Below are positions 7,978 to 15,732 of a stretch of 63,523 nt of DNA, one piece after another. The stretch lies in contig DLHY01000043.1 in the NCBI GenBank assembly GCA_002483445.1, forward strand, positions 1 to 63,523, written 5' to 3'. The stretch comes from Blastocatellia bacterium UBA7656 (lineage in GTDB: Bacteria > Acidobacteriota > Blastocatellia > UBA7656). How positions within the stretch are numbered: the stretch's first letter is position 1; each line of letters starts with the position of its first letter. Both the position numbers and the translations under genes were made by a program. Under the pieces are notes generated by a model that saw only the letters and a list, made by a program, of their open reading frames with translations, was not told where the DNA came from and ran no database searches.

Positions 7978-8378
7978 TGCAAATCGTCGTTGTAGACACG
8001 GATGTGGTTTCTTTTCTCTTTAAGCAGGATACCCGCAGCGTTTCATACGAAGCTCATCTGGCTGGTAAAGATATGATCATATCATTTATGACACTCGCCG
8101 AGTTGAGGCAATGGCCATTGCAAAAGAACTGGGGCAAAGCCAGACAGCAAAAGTTAGAAGAGTACCTTCAAAGATTCACTGTTCTACATTCCGATGATGA
8201 GTTGTGCTTGAAATGGGCTGAGGTAGTTGAAAGCGGGCGACGCAATGGTTATCCAATTGACACTGCCGATGCCTGGAATGCAGCTACAGCGATGCTCCAC
8301 GCTGTTCCTCTCGTCACTCATAACAGAAGGCACTACACAGGGATCGATGATCTGATTGTGATTTCAGAAGCAGTTTGA
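7977..8378 (+). CDS. PIN-domain ribonuclease toxin (VapC-like)
   Basis: PIN-domain proteins cleave RNA with a cluster of acidic residues binding magnesium. Visible here are VVDTDVVSFLF (first Asp pair, residues ~7-9), MTLAELRQW (Glu), and PIDTADAWNAATA (two Asp) followed by LVTHNRRHY. Length 133 is normal. The ATG at 7977 overlaps the antitoxin stop by one base, and its own stop overlaps a possible hemH start at 8378, so the pair has been fitted tightly between hemE and hemH. Confidence 0.85.
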   Translation: MQIVVVDTDVVSFLFKQDTRSVSYEAHLAGKDMIISFMTLAELRQWPLQKNWGKARQQKLEEYLQRFTVLHSDDELCLKWAEVVESGRRNGYPIDTADAWNAATAMLHAVPLVTHNRRHYTGIDDLIVISEAV

Positions 8379-9376
8379 TGATTCTACCCATTGGTATGAG
8401 CCGATCAAAACAAAACTCGGACAGTATAGGCGTGCTGCTGTTCAATCTGGGCGGGCCGGAGACGCTCGAACAGGTGCGCCCGTTTTTGTTCAATCTCTTC
8501 TCCGACCCCGACATCATTCGCCTGCCCGTGCGGGCGATGCAAAAACCGCTGGCGTGGATCATCTCGACGAGCCGCTACAGAAAATCGCGCGGCTACTACG
8601 AACAGATAGGCGGAGGCTCGCCGCTTCGCCGCATAACCAATGAACAGGCCCGCGCTCTCGAACAGGCTCTCTCCGCGATGGGCATCCGTGCGCGCGCTTA
8701 CGTCGGGATGCGATACTGGAATCCTTTTATAGAAGAAGCCCTCGAAGAAATGATCCGCGACCGCGTAAGCCATCTCGTCGTATTGCCGCTCTATCCGCAG
8801 TTTTCGATTTCAACCACCGGATCGAGCCTCAACCGGATGAAAGAAATCATCAAAGAAAACGATCATCGATTCGAGCGCATTTCGATCATAGAAAGCTGGC
8901 AGGAGGACGAGCGATACATCGCATCGCTTGCGCGAACCGTAAGCGACGAGATTGCCGGATTTCCCGACCCTGCAAGCGCGCACATAGTTTTCAGCGCGCA
9001 CAGCGTCCCAGTAAGCTACATCGAACAAGGCGACCCTTACCTTGAACATACTGAGCAGACAGTGCGAAAAGTGATGGAGCATATCGGCCATCGCCCGCAC
9101 TCACTTTCATTTCAAAGCAAGGTCGGCCCGGTCAAATGGCTTGAGCCTTCGACCGATCAGATGCTAAGACGATTGGCCCGCGAAAGTGTGAAGCAGGTTC
9201 TGCTCGTGCCTGTGAGCTTCGTGTCCGAACACATAGAAACGCTTTACGAACTCGATATACTTTATCGCGATGTGGCCGAGGAAATCGGCCTTGAGCATTA
9301 TCGCCGCGCGCCGGCTTTGAACTGCCGCGAGGATTTTATCGAAGCCATCGCGCATCTGGTGAGGGAAAAGTTATGA
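8378..9376 (+). CDS. hemH: Ferrochelatase
   Basis: Inserts iron into protoporphyrin (or coproporphyrin III in the alternative route). The N-terminal GVLLFNLGGPETLEQVRPFLFNLFSDPDII is typical. The catalytic region shows SAHSVPVSYIEQGDPY with the metal-side His, SFQSKVGPVKWLEP, and VSFVSEHIETLYELDI with the conserved Glu. The ATG at 8378 overlaps the toxin stop; an ATG at 8396 (MSRSKQ) is an equally good candidate since neither has a strong Shine-Dalgarno. With hemG of the HemY type further along, either heme route is possible. Confidence 0.95.
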   Translation: MILPIGMSRSKQNSDSIGVLLFNLGGPETLEQVRPFLFNLFSDPDIIRLPVRAMQKPLAWIISTSRYRKSRGYYEQIGGGSPLRRITNEQARALEQALSAMGIRARAYVGMRYWNPFIEEALEEMIRDRVSHLVVLPLYPQFSISTTGSSLNRMKEIIKENDHRFERISIIESWQEDERYIASLARTVSDEIAGFPDPASAHIVFSAHSVPVSYIEQGDPYLEHTEQTVRKVMEHIGHRPHSLSFQSKVGPVKWLEPSTDQMLRRLARESVKQVLLVPVSFVSEHIETLYELDILYRDVAEEIGLEHYRRAPALNCREDFIEAIAHLVREKL

Positions 9377-9387
9377 GGGTTCTCAGA
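9376..9387. repeat. Left copy of the 12-bp direct repeat bounding the island
   Basis: AGGGTTCTCAGA, beginning in the last base of the hemH stop codon. An identical copy is at 20231-20242, just after the last island gene. The left copy also forms one arm of a 9-bp hairpin (9378-9404). Confidence 0.6.
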
Positions 9388-9404
9388 TAAATGAACTGAG
9401 AGCC

Positions 9405-10043
9405 TGACCTATCAACCAGATAGGATGGTTCGGCCCGGATCCATCTGAAAATGGTCCACTTTGTTACTTTTCACACCTGCTTGAACCGGCTTTTCCGCTT
9501 GCTCTCTCTCAGTCATCTGGTCTTCTCTTTTGTCTTCCCTGATTTATTGCACACCTCTTCTCACTCGCCATAAGGCGGCTCTGTTTCTCGGAAGTCGCAC
9601 CAGTAAATCCAGCGCGGCCCGCAGGAATGAGGTCTTACCCTGAGTGGAGAAGGCGGAAGCGAATCTGCCGGGCGCTAGAAGCCACGGGTGTCAGCAGCGA
9701 TAGAATGAAAACGAGCCTGGACGAGCAGGCGTTAGCACATAAGAAACCGCTTGAGATGAGTGCGTCCGGTGGTGTGGGAGGACGAGAGCGGCGCGTCCAG
9801 CGACCGCAAAGCGCGAGAGATCAGGGCTTCAATGCTTCGTCGCCTGGTGATACAAAAAGCACTTTTCTGAGACGATGGGTTGTGATAGAGTCAGTGACTC
9901 TCAACACCGATTTTTGTCGATTATTGACACATCGTTTCTTTAGCGCGCTGTTGCTGGCCCAAGTCTACAGTCGGGATCCCGGATGCAGGTCAGGCTCTGT
10001 GTTGCGGGCAAACCTGGCGACAGGCTGCCAGATGGATTGAGAC
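9405..10043. other. Gene-poor region, possible mobile-element remnant
   Basis: About 640 bp with no convincing protein. AAAATGGTCCACTTTG near 9448-9463 recalls the terminal repeats of IS21-family elements, and the stretch at ~9640-9830 is GC-rich and looks like structured RNA. An open frame at 9627-10040 has no family resemblance. A 15-bp palindrome AGAGTCA-g-TGACTCT is at 9887-9901, followed by TTGACA at 9924, upstream of the Crp-type gene. These could be its control region. Confidence 0.35.
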
Positions 10044-10724
10044 ATGAAAATCTCTTTGACCAACAGCCAGACCCTGGAAATGCCGGTCGCGCAGGCTCAC
10101 CTGATCGATAAAGGGTACGAAATTCTGCGCCAGATGGCTCCATCCTGGAGTTATCCCGCCGGCACGGAATTATTCAGGCAGGGATGTGATGCGCAGGACG
10201 TGTGCCTGCTCGATCACGGCATGGCCAAGCTGACTTATTGTGACAAAGAGGGTCAGGAATTCATAACAGGACTGCGCTTGCGGGGTGACGTGCTGGGAGT
10301 TTCGTCCATTATTCTCAGGCAGGCTTACCCCGTCTCAGCCATTACGCTCACCCCCTGCCAGGTGCGCCGGATTCCCGCCGACAAGTTTCAACAAGAGATC
10401 AACGCCAATATCTCAGTCCTCCATTATCTGCTGAGGAGCCTGATCCGCAAGACGCTCGATCAGGAAGCGCGCCTGATAGGGTTCGGCCTGCCGGCGCGGG
10501 GGCGACTTGAGCGGCTACTGGCGCAAATCATTCGAGCCTCGGGCGATACGAACTCAACCGGGGTCAGGCCGCTTCCTTCTTTTCTCAAGCAGTGGGAGAT
10601 CGCCCAGTTGATCGGCGTCACTCCGCAGCACCTCAGCCGTCTGTTCAAAGAGATGCTCAAGGAAGGCGCCCTTCGGCGCGAAAACGGGCGCATGATCATC
10701 GCCCACCTCAAAGACCTCCTTTGA
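10044..10724 (+). CDS. Crp/Fnr-family transcription regulator
   Basis: Predicted activator or repressor with an N-terminal cyclic-nucleotide-binding beta-roll (residues ~30-125; YPAGTELFRQGCDAQDVCLLDHGMAKL) and a C-terminal winged helix (residues ~150-220; LKQWEIAQLIGVTPQHLSRLFKEMLKEGAL). No cluster of four Cys is present, so it does not look like an FeS-sensing Fnr. Phosphate-binding residues of true Crp (GE-R-A) are not evident, so the ligand is unknown. It is the first gene of the peptide island and points the same way, so it is the natural candidate to control the radical SAM operon. Confidence 0.85.
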   Translation: MKISLTNSQTLEMPVAQAHLIDKGYEILRQMAPSWSYPAGTELFRQGCDAQDVCLLDHGMAKLTYCDKEGQEFITGLRLRGDVLGVSSIILRQAYPVSAITLTPCQVRRIPADKFQQEINANISVLHYLLRSLIRKTLDQEARLIGFGLPARGRLERLLAQIIRASGDTNSTGVRPLPSFLKQWEIAQLIGVTPQHLSRLFKEMLKEGALRRENGRMIIAHLKDLL

Positions 10725-11158
10725 AAATGTACGGCGATCTGCCAGCTTGCTGGTTCCCCGATTTTCATACTTTCAAGACACGCGCAATTCGGGAGATTGC
10801 GCTACATCGAAGACTCCTCTCAGAATGCCACCTTCTGAACATTTGTGAATGACAAATCCCGTTACTTGTTGTAGTTTTTCTGACGCTGTACTTCCTGCTG
10901 TAAAAAGTCTGTGCATTTTCTGTCAGAGGTCTGGCAGGCTGTTTTTTGCTGTCGTGTAGAGACAGTGACTGATGCGCCGGAAGTAGTTCGCTCGAATCCA
11001 TAGAGGAACAGTGTTTCCTTCAACGCGTGTTCGCCTGACAGGTGAAGTGTGTACTCTGCCCGTTTAACGAAGGGCAGGATTATCGCAATGCCTCGTCTCC
11101 CGGCAAACGCGATACTTCGTTTGCCAGGGTGCAATAAAATCAATCTGGAATAACGATT
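10725..11158. promoter_or_regulatory. Control region of the radical SAM/peptide operon
   Basis: A 434-bp gap. It has a Crp-like dyad, TTTGTGA-a-TGACAAA, at 10842-10856 (ATTTGT at 10841-10846, ACAAAT at 10852-10857). A weak -35/-10 pair, TTGTTG at 10866 and TACTTC at 10889, follows with 17 bp spacing. Two hairpins lie closer to the gene: CTGCCC/GGGCAG at 11056-11077 and CCCGGCAAACG/CGTTTGCCAGGG at 11099-11129. The arrangement suggests a regulated promoter with a structured leader. Confidence 0.5.
11088..11153 (+). CDS. Possible 21-residue leader ORF
   Basis: ATG at 11088 with AGGA 8 nt upstream, stop TAA ending 5 bp before the radical SAM start. It spans the strong hairpin at 11099-11129. The peptide has one Cys and no family. 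It could couple translation to the next gene, whose own Shine-Dalgarno is weak, or be chance. Confidence 0.25.
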   Translation: MPRLPANAILRLPGCNKINLE

Positions 11159-12610
11159 ATGAAAACATCAAGGTACAACCGCTTCGCCCCGGCTGATGAC
11201 GGAGCGATCATAGCCTTTAACGCTCTGACCGGCGCGCTCGCCACTCTGGCACCCGAACAGCGCGCCACGGTCGAACAGATTCTCCTATCCCCCGACGATT
11301 TCCGCTATGACACAGAGGACAAGCAGAAGCTCAAAAACGACCTGGTGTCAGCCGGATTTCTGCTCGACGACAGCTACGACGAGTTCCAGATGCTGAAGGC
11401 CCGCAGCCGCATGGAGCGATTTCAGACGACGACTTCAAGCGTGACCATCGCTTTGACATCGAAATGCAATTTCCGATGTCCGTACTGCTTTGAAGACGTG
11501 GCCAACGGAGAGACTGCTCATGGCGAGGTGCTGGAGGCCATAGGCCGTTACGTGGTCAACAAGATAAACTGCGGGCTGCGCCGCCTCCACCTCACCTGGT
11601 TCGGAGGAGAGCCTCTGCTTACCATACATTCCGTCGAGAAGCTGGCCGAGATGTTTAAGGAAGAATGCGCCCGCAATCAATGCGAGTACACGTCGAGCGT
11701 CATCACCAATGGCTATCTGCTCACCAGAAACATGGCCGAGCGTCTCCTGGCTGCCGGAGTGCAGACGGCTCAGATCACCATCGATGGGCCTGAAGAAATG
11801 CACGATGCGAGAAGGTTCCTGGCCGGGGGCAAGGGTACCTTCAATCAAATCATCGAGAACATACAGAGTTGCCACGACCTGCTCCCCATCGCTATCCGCG
11901 TCAACGTAGACAACGGCAACGCCAGACGAATGGAGGAATTCCTGCAAGAGCTTGATCGACGCGGGCTGACAGGAATGGTCTCAGTCTATTTCGCCCCGGT
12001 CGAAGAATACAACGACACGACCAAAGACACCTGCGGCAGTTGCATGAATATGTCGACGTTCTCGACTCTGCAGGTCGCGCTTGAAAGAAAGATGATGGAG
12101 ATGGGATTCAGCCGACCCAAGAACCCTCAGCCGCGATATAGCTTCTGCACAGCCGACCGTCCGAATTCGGTCGTGATAGGCCCGGACGGAAGCCTCTACG
12201 CCTGCTATACCCACATAGGCGACGAGAGGGAAGTCATAGGCGACGTGTTCGACGGAATGCTGAATCAGAACTCGGTAAAGTGGTTCTCCTGGGACCCGTT
12301 CGAAAAGGAGATATGCTCCGAGTGCGAGGTGTTGCCTCTGTGCATGGGCGGGTGCCTGGTCGAGGGCTTCAAGGAGCCTGACCTCAGGAAGGGACACTGC
12401 GAAACTTATAAGTTCGCGCTGGACGATCATCTGAGGCTCTTCTACGACGCCAGTAAGCTGTATCCGTCGGCGGAAGAAGCTCCGCCTGTTCAGGTGAATC
12501 CGCAAAACGGCGACATGATAGTAGAGAACCTGAAGAAACCGTCCAAAAAACCCAAGCTTGTGCAGTTACAGATGGGCAAAGCGGCCCGCTCGAACGACGT
12601 CTGCGTATAA
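11159..12610 (+). CDS. Radical SAM/SPASM peptide-maturing enzyme
   Basis: Predicted to install thioether or C-C bonds in the small Cys-rich peptide encoded next door. The radical SAM core binds its 4Fe-4S cluster through C103NFRC107PYC110; the SAM-binding GGEP is at 149-152 (LTWFGGEPLL). The C-terminal SPASM domain has all seven expected cysteines: C330, C349, C386, C389, C395, C399 and C414 (pattern CxxCxxxxxCxxxC then C), enough for two auxiliary clusters. Residues 1-90 form a separate N-terminal domain (RYNRFAP..IIAFNALTGAL) of the kind found on RiPP maturases and may bind the leader. A ~60-residue tail follows SPASM. These features match sactipeptide/ranthipeptide-type maturases by family knowledge; the linkage formed cannot be read from sequence. 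Confidence 0.92.
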   Translation: MKTSRYNRFAPADDGAIIAFNALTGALATLAPEQRATVEQILLSPDDFRYDTEDKQKLKNDLVSAGFLLDDSYDEFQMLKARSRMERFQTTTSSVTIALTSKCNFRCPYCFEDVANGETAHGEVLEAIGRYVVNKINCGLRRLHLTWFGGEPLLTIHSVEKLAEMFKEECARNQCEYTSSVITNGYLLTRNMAERLLAAGVQTAQITIDGPEEMHDARRFLAGGKGTFNQIIENIQSCHDLLPIAIRVNVDNGNARRMEEFLQELDRRGLTGMVSVYFAPVEEYNDTTKDTCGSCMNMSTFSTLQVALERKMMEMGFSRPKNPQPRYSFCTADRPNSVVIGPDGSLYACYTHIGDEREVIGDVFDGMLNQNSVKWFSWDPFEKEICSECEVLPLCMGGCLVEGFKEPDLRKGHCETYKFALDDHLRLFYDASKLYPSAEEAPPVQVNPQNGDMIVENLKKPSKKPKLVQLQMGKAARSNDVCV

Positions 12611-12679
12611 GCGCAGGCGGGTTCGACGGCCCCTCGGCCTGTGATTGTAATATCAAACTAAAAGAAAGGAGACGCGAGG

Positions 12680-12835
12680 ATGAATTTTCTTGTCAAACCA
12701 GTAGCTCCTGTGAATATGAGCCCGTTTGCTTTCGCTGCCGCGTCAGCTTGCGCGACTCTCGTTTGCAATCCCCTCAACTGCGTGCTGGATGGGGGATGCG
12801 ATCTCACCTGCAGATTGAAGGTCATCAAGTTGTAA
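12680..12835 (+). CDS. Cys-rich RiPP precursor peptide
   Basis: A 51-residue peptide. A perfect Shine-Dalgarno, AAAGGAG at 12665-12671, is 8 nt before the ATG. The first ~23 residues (MNFLVKPVAPVNM, then FAFAAASA) contain no Cys and would be the leader. The remainder contains five Cys at 24, 29, 34, 40 and 44 (spacings x4, x4, x5, x3) with Asn, Asp, Leu and Gly between them, then a basic tail RLKVIKL. It lies 69 bp after a radical SAM/SPASM gene and 143 bp before an ABC exporter, the standard position of a substrate. There is no double-Gly cleavage motif, and the exporter has no peptidase domain. I do not recognise the core sequence. The five Cys are natural donors for thioether bonds. Confidence 0.8.
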   Translation: MNFLVKPVAPVNMSPFAFAAASACATLVCNPLNCVLDGGCDLTCRLKVIKL

Positions 12836-12856
12836 TCTCTTTCAAGCTTGCAGCAC

Positions 12857-12890
12857 GACTTCAGGCTTCGCCTCGACGGAGCCTGAAGTC
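12857..12890 (+). promoter_or_regulatory. Strong hairpin after the precursor gene
   Basis: GACTTCAGGCT (12857-12867) and AGCCTGAAGTC (12880-12890) form a perfect 11-bp stem with a 12-nt loop. There is no T-run, so it may protect the upstream mRNA or partly attenuate, raising precursor over exporter. Confidence 0.6.
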
Positions 12891-12910
12891 ACTCAGCCCT
12901 GTTTATGTAG

Positions 12911-12974
12911 AGCAAGCTGTCAGCTTGCGAGAATCGGTTATCGTGCGAGCAGGCGCAAACTAACAGTTTGCGCC
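12911..12974. repeat. REP-like palindrome pair before the exporter
   Basis: GCAAGCTG-t-CAGCTTGC near 12912-12928 and GGCGCAAACT-aac-AGTTTGCGCC at 12952-12974. The first is a member of the GCAGGCTGnCAGCCTGC family; the second ends 4 bp before the ABC exporter start. Confidence 0.8.
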
Positions 12975-12978
12975 ACGC

Positions 12979-14775
12979 ATGAAAGACTCTTCTGGCTTTA
13001 TGCCCGATCAAACAAAGAGAAAGCTTTATCTGCGGGCGATTGCCTGTCTCCGCCCTTATGTCAAATACGAGGCCCTGATATTTCTGCTGATGGCGGGTAC
13101 GACTCTTTTGTCTCTGCCTCAGCCTCTGGCCGTCAAGCTGCTCATCGACAATGTCCTGGTGGAGAAAGACATTTCCCTGCTGTATCTGATCGTAGGCGGG
13201 TTGCTTGCGGCCTTCCTCCTGCAATCGCTCCTAAGTCTCGGCCTCAACTATTTTTCCAATCTCGTCTATCAAAGAATCTCCGTCGATATCCGTTGCCGGT
13301 TGTACGATCACATACAGCGGCTTTCACCCGAGTTTTACAACAACGCGCAGACCGGCGATATCATGTCGCGTCTGCTCAATGACACCATCTCTTTCAGCAA
13401 TCTCGTAGCGACGACCCTTATCAAAATCCTGGCCGACCTGCTGACGCTGGCGGCTCTGCTGGGCCTGATTTTTTATTTCGACTGGAAGCTCTCGCTGCTC
13501 TCTCTGGCGACCCTGCCATTTTTCGTCATCGCTCTGGCGCGGTATAACCGGAAGATAAGGTCGACGAGCGCCGATCTCCTCTACGAAAGGTCATCCATCT
13601 CGGCGTTTCTTCTCGAAGCCCTGACCATGCTCAAGCTGACCCAGACCTTCAACAAGGAGGACTATATGTCGGGGCGCTTCCAATCGAGCGCCGATGATTT
13701 CGCCAGGGCAGGCATCAAGGCATCGATGACTAACGTGACAGCAGGGCTCATATCAGGAGTCTTTATTTTTATCGGGCCGCTCGTCGTTCTTTGCTATGGC
13801 GGAATCAAGGTCATCGAAGGGAGCCTGACGATAGGAACGCTGGTCGCCTTCTACTCCTACCTGGCGCAACTCTACGGGCCGGTGGGCAACCTTGCGGGCA
13901 TCAATGCAGAAGCCCAGGTCGCAATCACAGGCATCGCCCGCGTCTTCGAGCTTCTGGACACCGAGCCTGAGATAAAAGAGAAACCCGATCCCGTAATGCC
14001 TCGCTCGATAAGAGGAGAAATAGAGTTCCGCAGCGTGAGCTTCAGTTATCGGGACCGTCCGGGCGTGCTCAACAATGTCTCGTTTCGCGTCGAGCCGGGA
14101 TCGAGGGTGGCTTTCGTCGGCCCGAGCGGCGCGGGAAAATCAACCATCGTCGATCTGCTGTGCCGTCATTACGATCCCGCCGAAGGATCGGTGCGCCTCG
14201 ACGGTTGCGATGTAAGAGACCTGCCCCTCGGTTTTTTGCGTCGACAGATCGGCATTGTGTCGCAAGACACTTTTTTATTCGACGATTCGTTTCAGGAAAA
14301 CATAGCGTTCGGGGGCGACCTGGCCCCGGTCGCCGATATCGAAGAGGCGGCAAAGGTAGCCGATATTCATGACTTCATTTCAGGGCTGCCCGATGGATAC
14401 CAGACCATAATCGGCGAGCGCGGCGTCAGGCTGTCGGGCGGACAGAGGCAGCGCATCGCGATAGCTCGCGCGGTGCTGCGCAATCCGCCCATAATAGTGC
14501 TGGACGAAGCCACATCGTCCGTAGACACGATCGTGGAGCGCAGGATACAGACCGCATTGAGCCGCCTGATCGAAGGAAAGACGGTCATAGTAATCGCTCA
14601 CAGGCTTTCGGCGATTCAGAACGTGGATCGAATATTCCTGCTCGACGAAGGAGAGATCATCGCCGACGGCTCGCACGAGGAGTTGCTCGAAGCGAGCAGC
14701 CTGTACAGAGAATTGTTCTTCAGGCCCTCGATCAATGAGTGCGATACGATCAAGGCCGCTGGAACCCCCGTGTAA
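12979..14775 (+). CDS. ABC exporter (fused membrane and ATPase domains)
   Basis: A half-transporter of the MsbA/LmrA/lantibiotic exporter type. Residues ~30-320 carry six membrane helices (for example LIFLLMAGTTLLSL and LYLIVGGLLAAFLL). The ATPase part shows Walker A GPSGAGKST (~380), signature LSGGQRQRIAIARA (~485), Walker B IIVLDEATSS (~505) and the H-loop VIVIAHRLS. There is no N-terminal C39 peptidase, so the leader must be removed by another enzyme. It follows the precursor gene on the same strand and is the likely peptide exporter. Confidence 0.9.
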   Translation: MKDSSGFMPDQTKRKLYLRAIACLRPYVKYEALIFLLMAGTTLLSLPQPLAVKLLIDNVLVEKDISLLYLIVGGLLAAFLLQSLLSLGLNYFSNLVYQRISVDIRCRLYDHIQRLSPEFYNNAQTGDIMSRLLNDTISFSNLVATTLIKILADLLTLAALLGLIFYFDWKLSLLSLATLPFFVIALARYNRKIRSTSADLLYERSSISAFLLEALTMLKLTQTFNKEDYMSGRFQSSADDFARAGIKASMTNVTAGLISGVFIFIGPLVVLCYGGIKVIEGSLTIGTLVAFYSYLAQLYGPVGNLAGINAEAQVAITGIARVFELLDTEPEIKEKPDPVMPRSIRGEIEFRSVSFSYRDRPGVLNNVSFRVEPGSRVAFVGPSGAGKSTIVDLLCRHYDPAEGSVRLDGCDVRDLPLGFLRRQIGIVSQDTFLFDDSFQENIAFGGDLAPVADIEEAAKVADIHDFISGLPDGYQTIIGERGVRLSGGQRQRIAIARAVLRNPPIIVLDEATSSVDTIVERRIQTALSRLIEGKTVIVIAHRLSAIQNVDRIFLLDEGEIIADGSHEELLEASSLYRELFFRPSINECDTIKAAGTPV

Positions 14776-14868
14776 GCGGCGCGTTGAACATTGCGAGAAC
14801 ATTGGAAACCGACGACGCTCCAGATTGTGAGTCTCGCCGTCGTAAAAATGAGCCGGAGGTTCAGCATA

Positions 14869-15732
14869 ATGCATACCAATCGCGCAGCGATGCTTGTAGC
14901 GGCGATGGCTCTCGTCATCGCCATCGCGCCAGTCGCCAACACAACAGGAACCACTCATCAGCAGGTCGCAACGGATCGCAGCCTGAGCTTCGATGCGGGC
15001 GGCGTCAGCGAGATACGATTTCAAAGCGATCTTCCATGCGAGTTGAACCTGCAATGCTGGAATCAAAGCGAAGCTCGCTTCTCCTGGACTATAGAAGCGG
15101 TGTCCGGCGCAAAAACCCATTTCGATCTGCAAAGCTACGCGGATCGAAACCTGAAAGTCGTTGCCGAAAGCATAGACCAGGCGATAACGGTTCGACTCAT
15201 AGCCGACAGCAGTCGCTTTGCGATTGCCGAAAACGAGCAAGCGCGTATCACAGACACCGCTACCGGCGTGACATGGAAAGTCTCGATTCGCGCCCACGTT
15301 CCATGCCAGATGACTGTCGATACGACCCTGTTCAAGGGCGTAATCAGATCGAAGAATCCGGGCGTCGGCGACGAGAGCAGGCCTCGCAAGATGCTTTTGT
15401 CGATGAGGAACAGAAAAGATGAGGCGATTTCTGAAATCCCCCCGGATGTCCCTGATGACTTCCGCAGCGAGCGAGCCGTCTACCTCGACCCGGAATCGGC
15501 AGCAGGCAGGCTCATCGCAAAGTCCGAATCAATAGATTCTCCGGTCGAAGTCTCTATGCTCATCCTTGTCGATGAGGATGGGCGTGTGAAGAAGGCGAGG
15601 ATCGTCGAGGGAGATGCGGGACTTGAAGAGCCTGCGCAGAAGGCAGTCTCATCTTTGAGGTTCTTCCCCGTATTCGCGCGAGACGCCTGGTCCCCCTTCG
15701 TGACCAGAGTCAAAGTCCGGTTGCCCAGATGA
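14869..15732 (+). CDS. Secreted protein with TonB-C-like domain
   Basis: 287 residues from the ATG at 14869, chosen because GGAGG lies 9 nt upstream; earlier in-frame ATGs lack a site. An N-terminal signal (AAMLVAAMALVIAIAP) targets it to the envelope. The middle (~residues 35-190) is beta-rich, unrecognised, and includes three or four Cys. The end (~205-287; VEVSMLILVDEDGRVKKARIVEGDAGLEEPAQKAVSSLRFFP) matches the TonB C-terminal fold as used in many acidobacterial proteins, here without the proline-rich arm. Its stop overlaps the next start (ATGA), so it is co-translated with the M61 peptidase. It may bind the peptide or a receptor in the periplasm; that is inference. Confidence 0.65.
   Translation: MHTNRAAMLVAAMALVIAIAPVANTTGTTHQQVATDRSLSFDAGGVSEIRFQSDLPCELNLQCWNQSEARFSWTIEAVSGAKTHFDLQSYADRNLKVVAESIDQAITVRLIADSSRFAIAENEQARITDTATGVTWKVSIRAHVPCQMTVDTTLFKGVIRSKNPGVGDESRPRKMLLSMRNRKDEAISEIPPDVPDDFRSERAVYLDPESAAGRLIAKSESIDSPVEVSMLILVDEDGRVKKARIVEGDAGLEEPAQKAVSSLRFFPVFARDAWSPFVTRVKVRLPR

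Noticed and set aside
9640..9830. Group II intron
   Set aside because: Only a short motif resembles domain VI ends; no reverse transcriptase or domain V that I can confirm.
9627..10040. 137-codon ORF before the Crp-type gene
   Set aside because: Basic, low-information sequence with no family resemblance, spanning probable structured or IS-like DNA and the regulator's promoter.
10862..11143. 93-codon minus-strand ORF in the control region
   Set aside because: No recognisable protein; overlaps hairpins and operator-like dyad of the downstream operon.
12748..12963. 71-codon plus-strand ORF overlapping the precursor
   Set aside because: Starts inside the precursor in another frame and runs through palindromic repeats; no Shine-Dalgarno.
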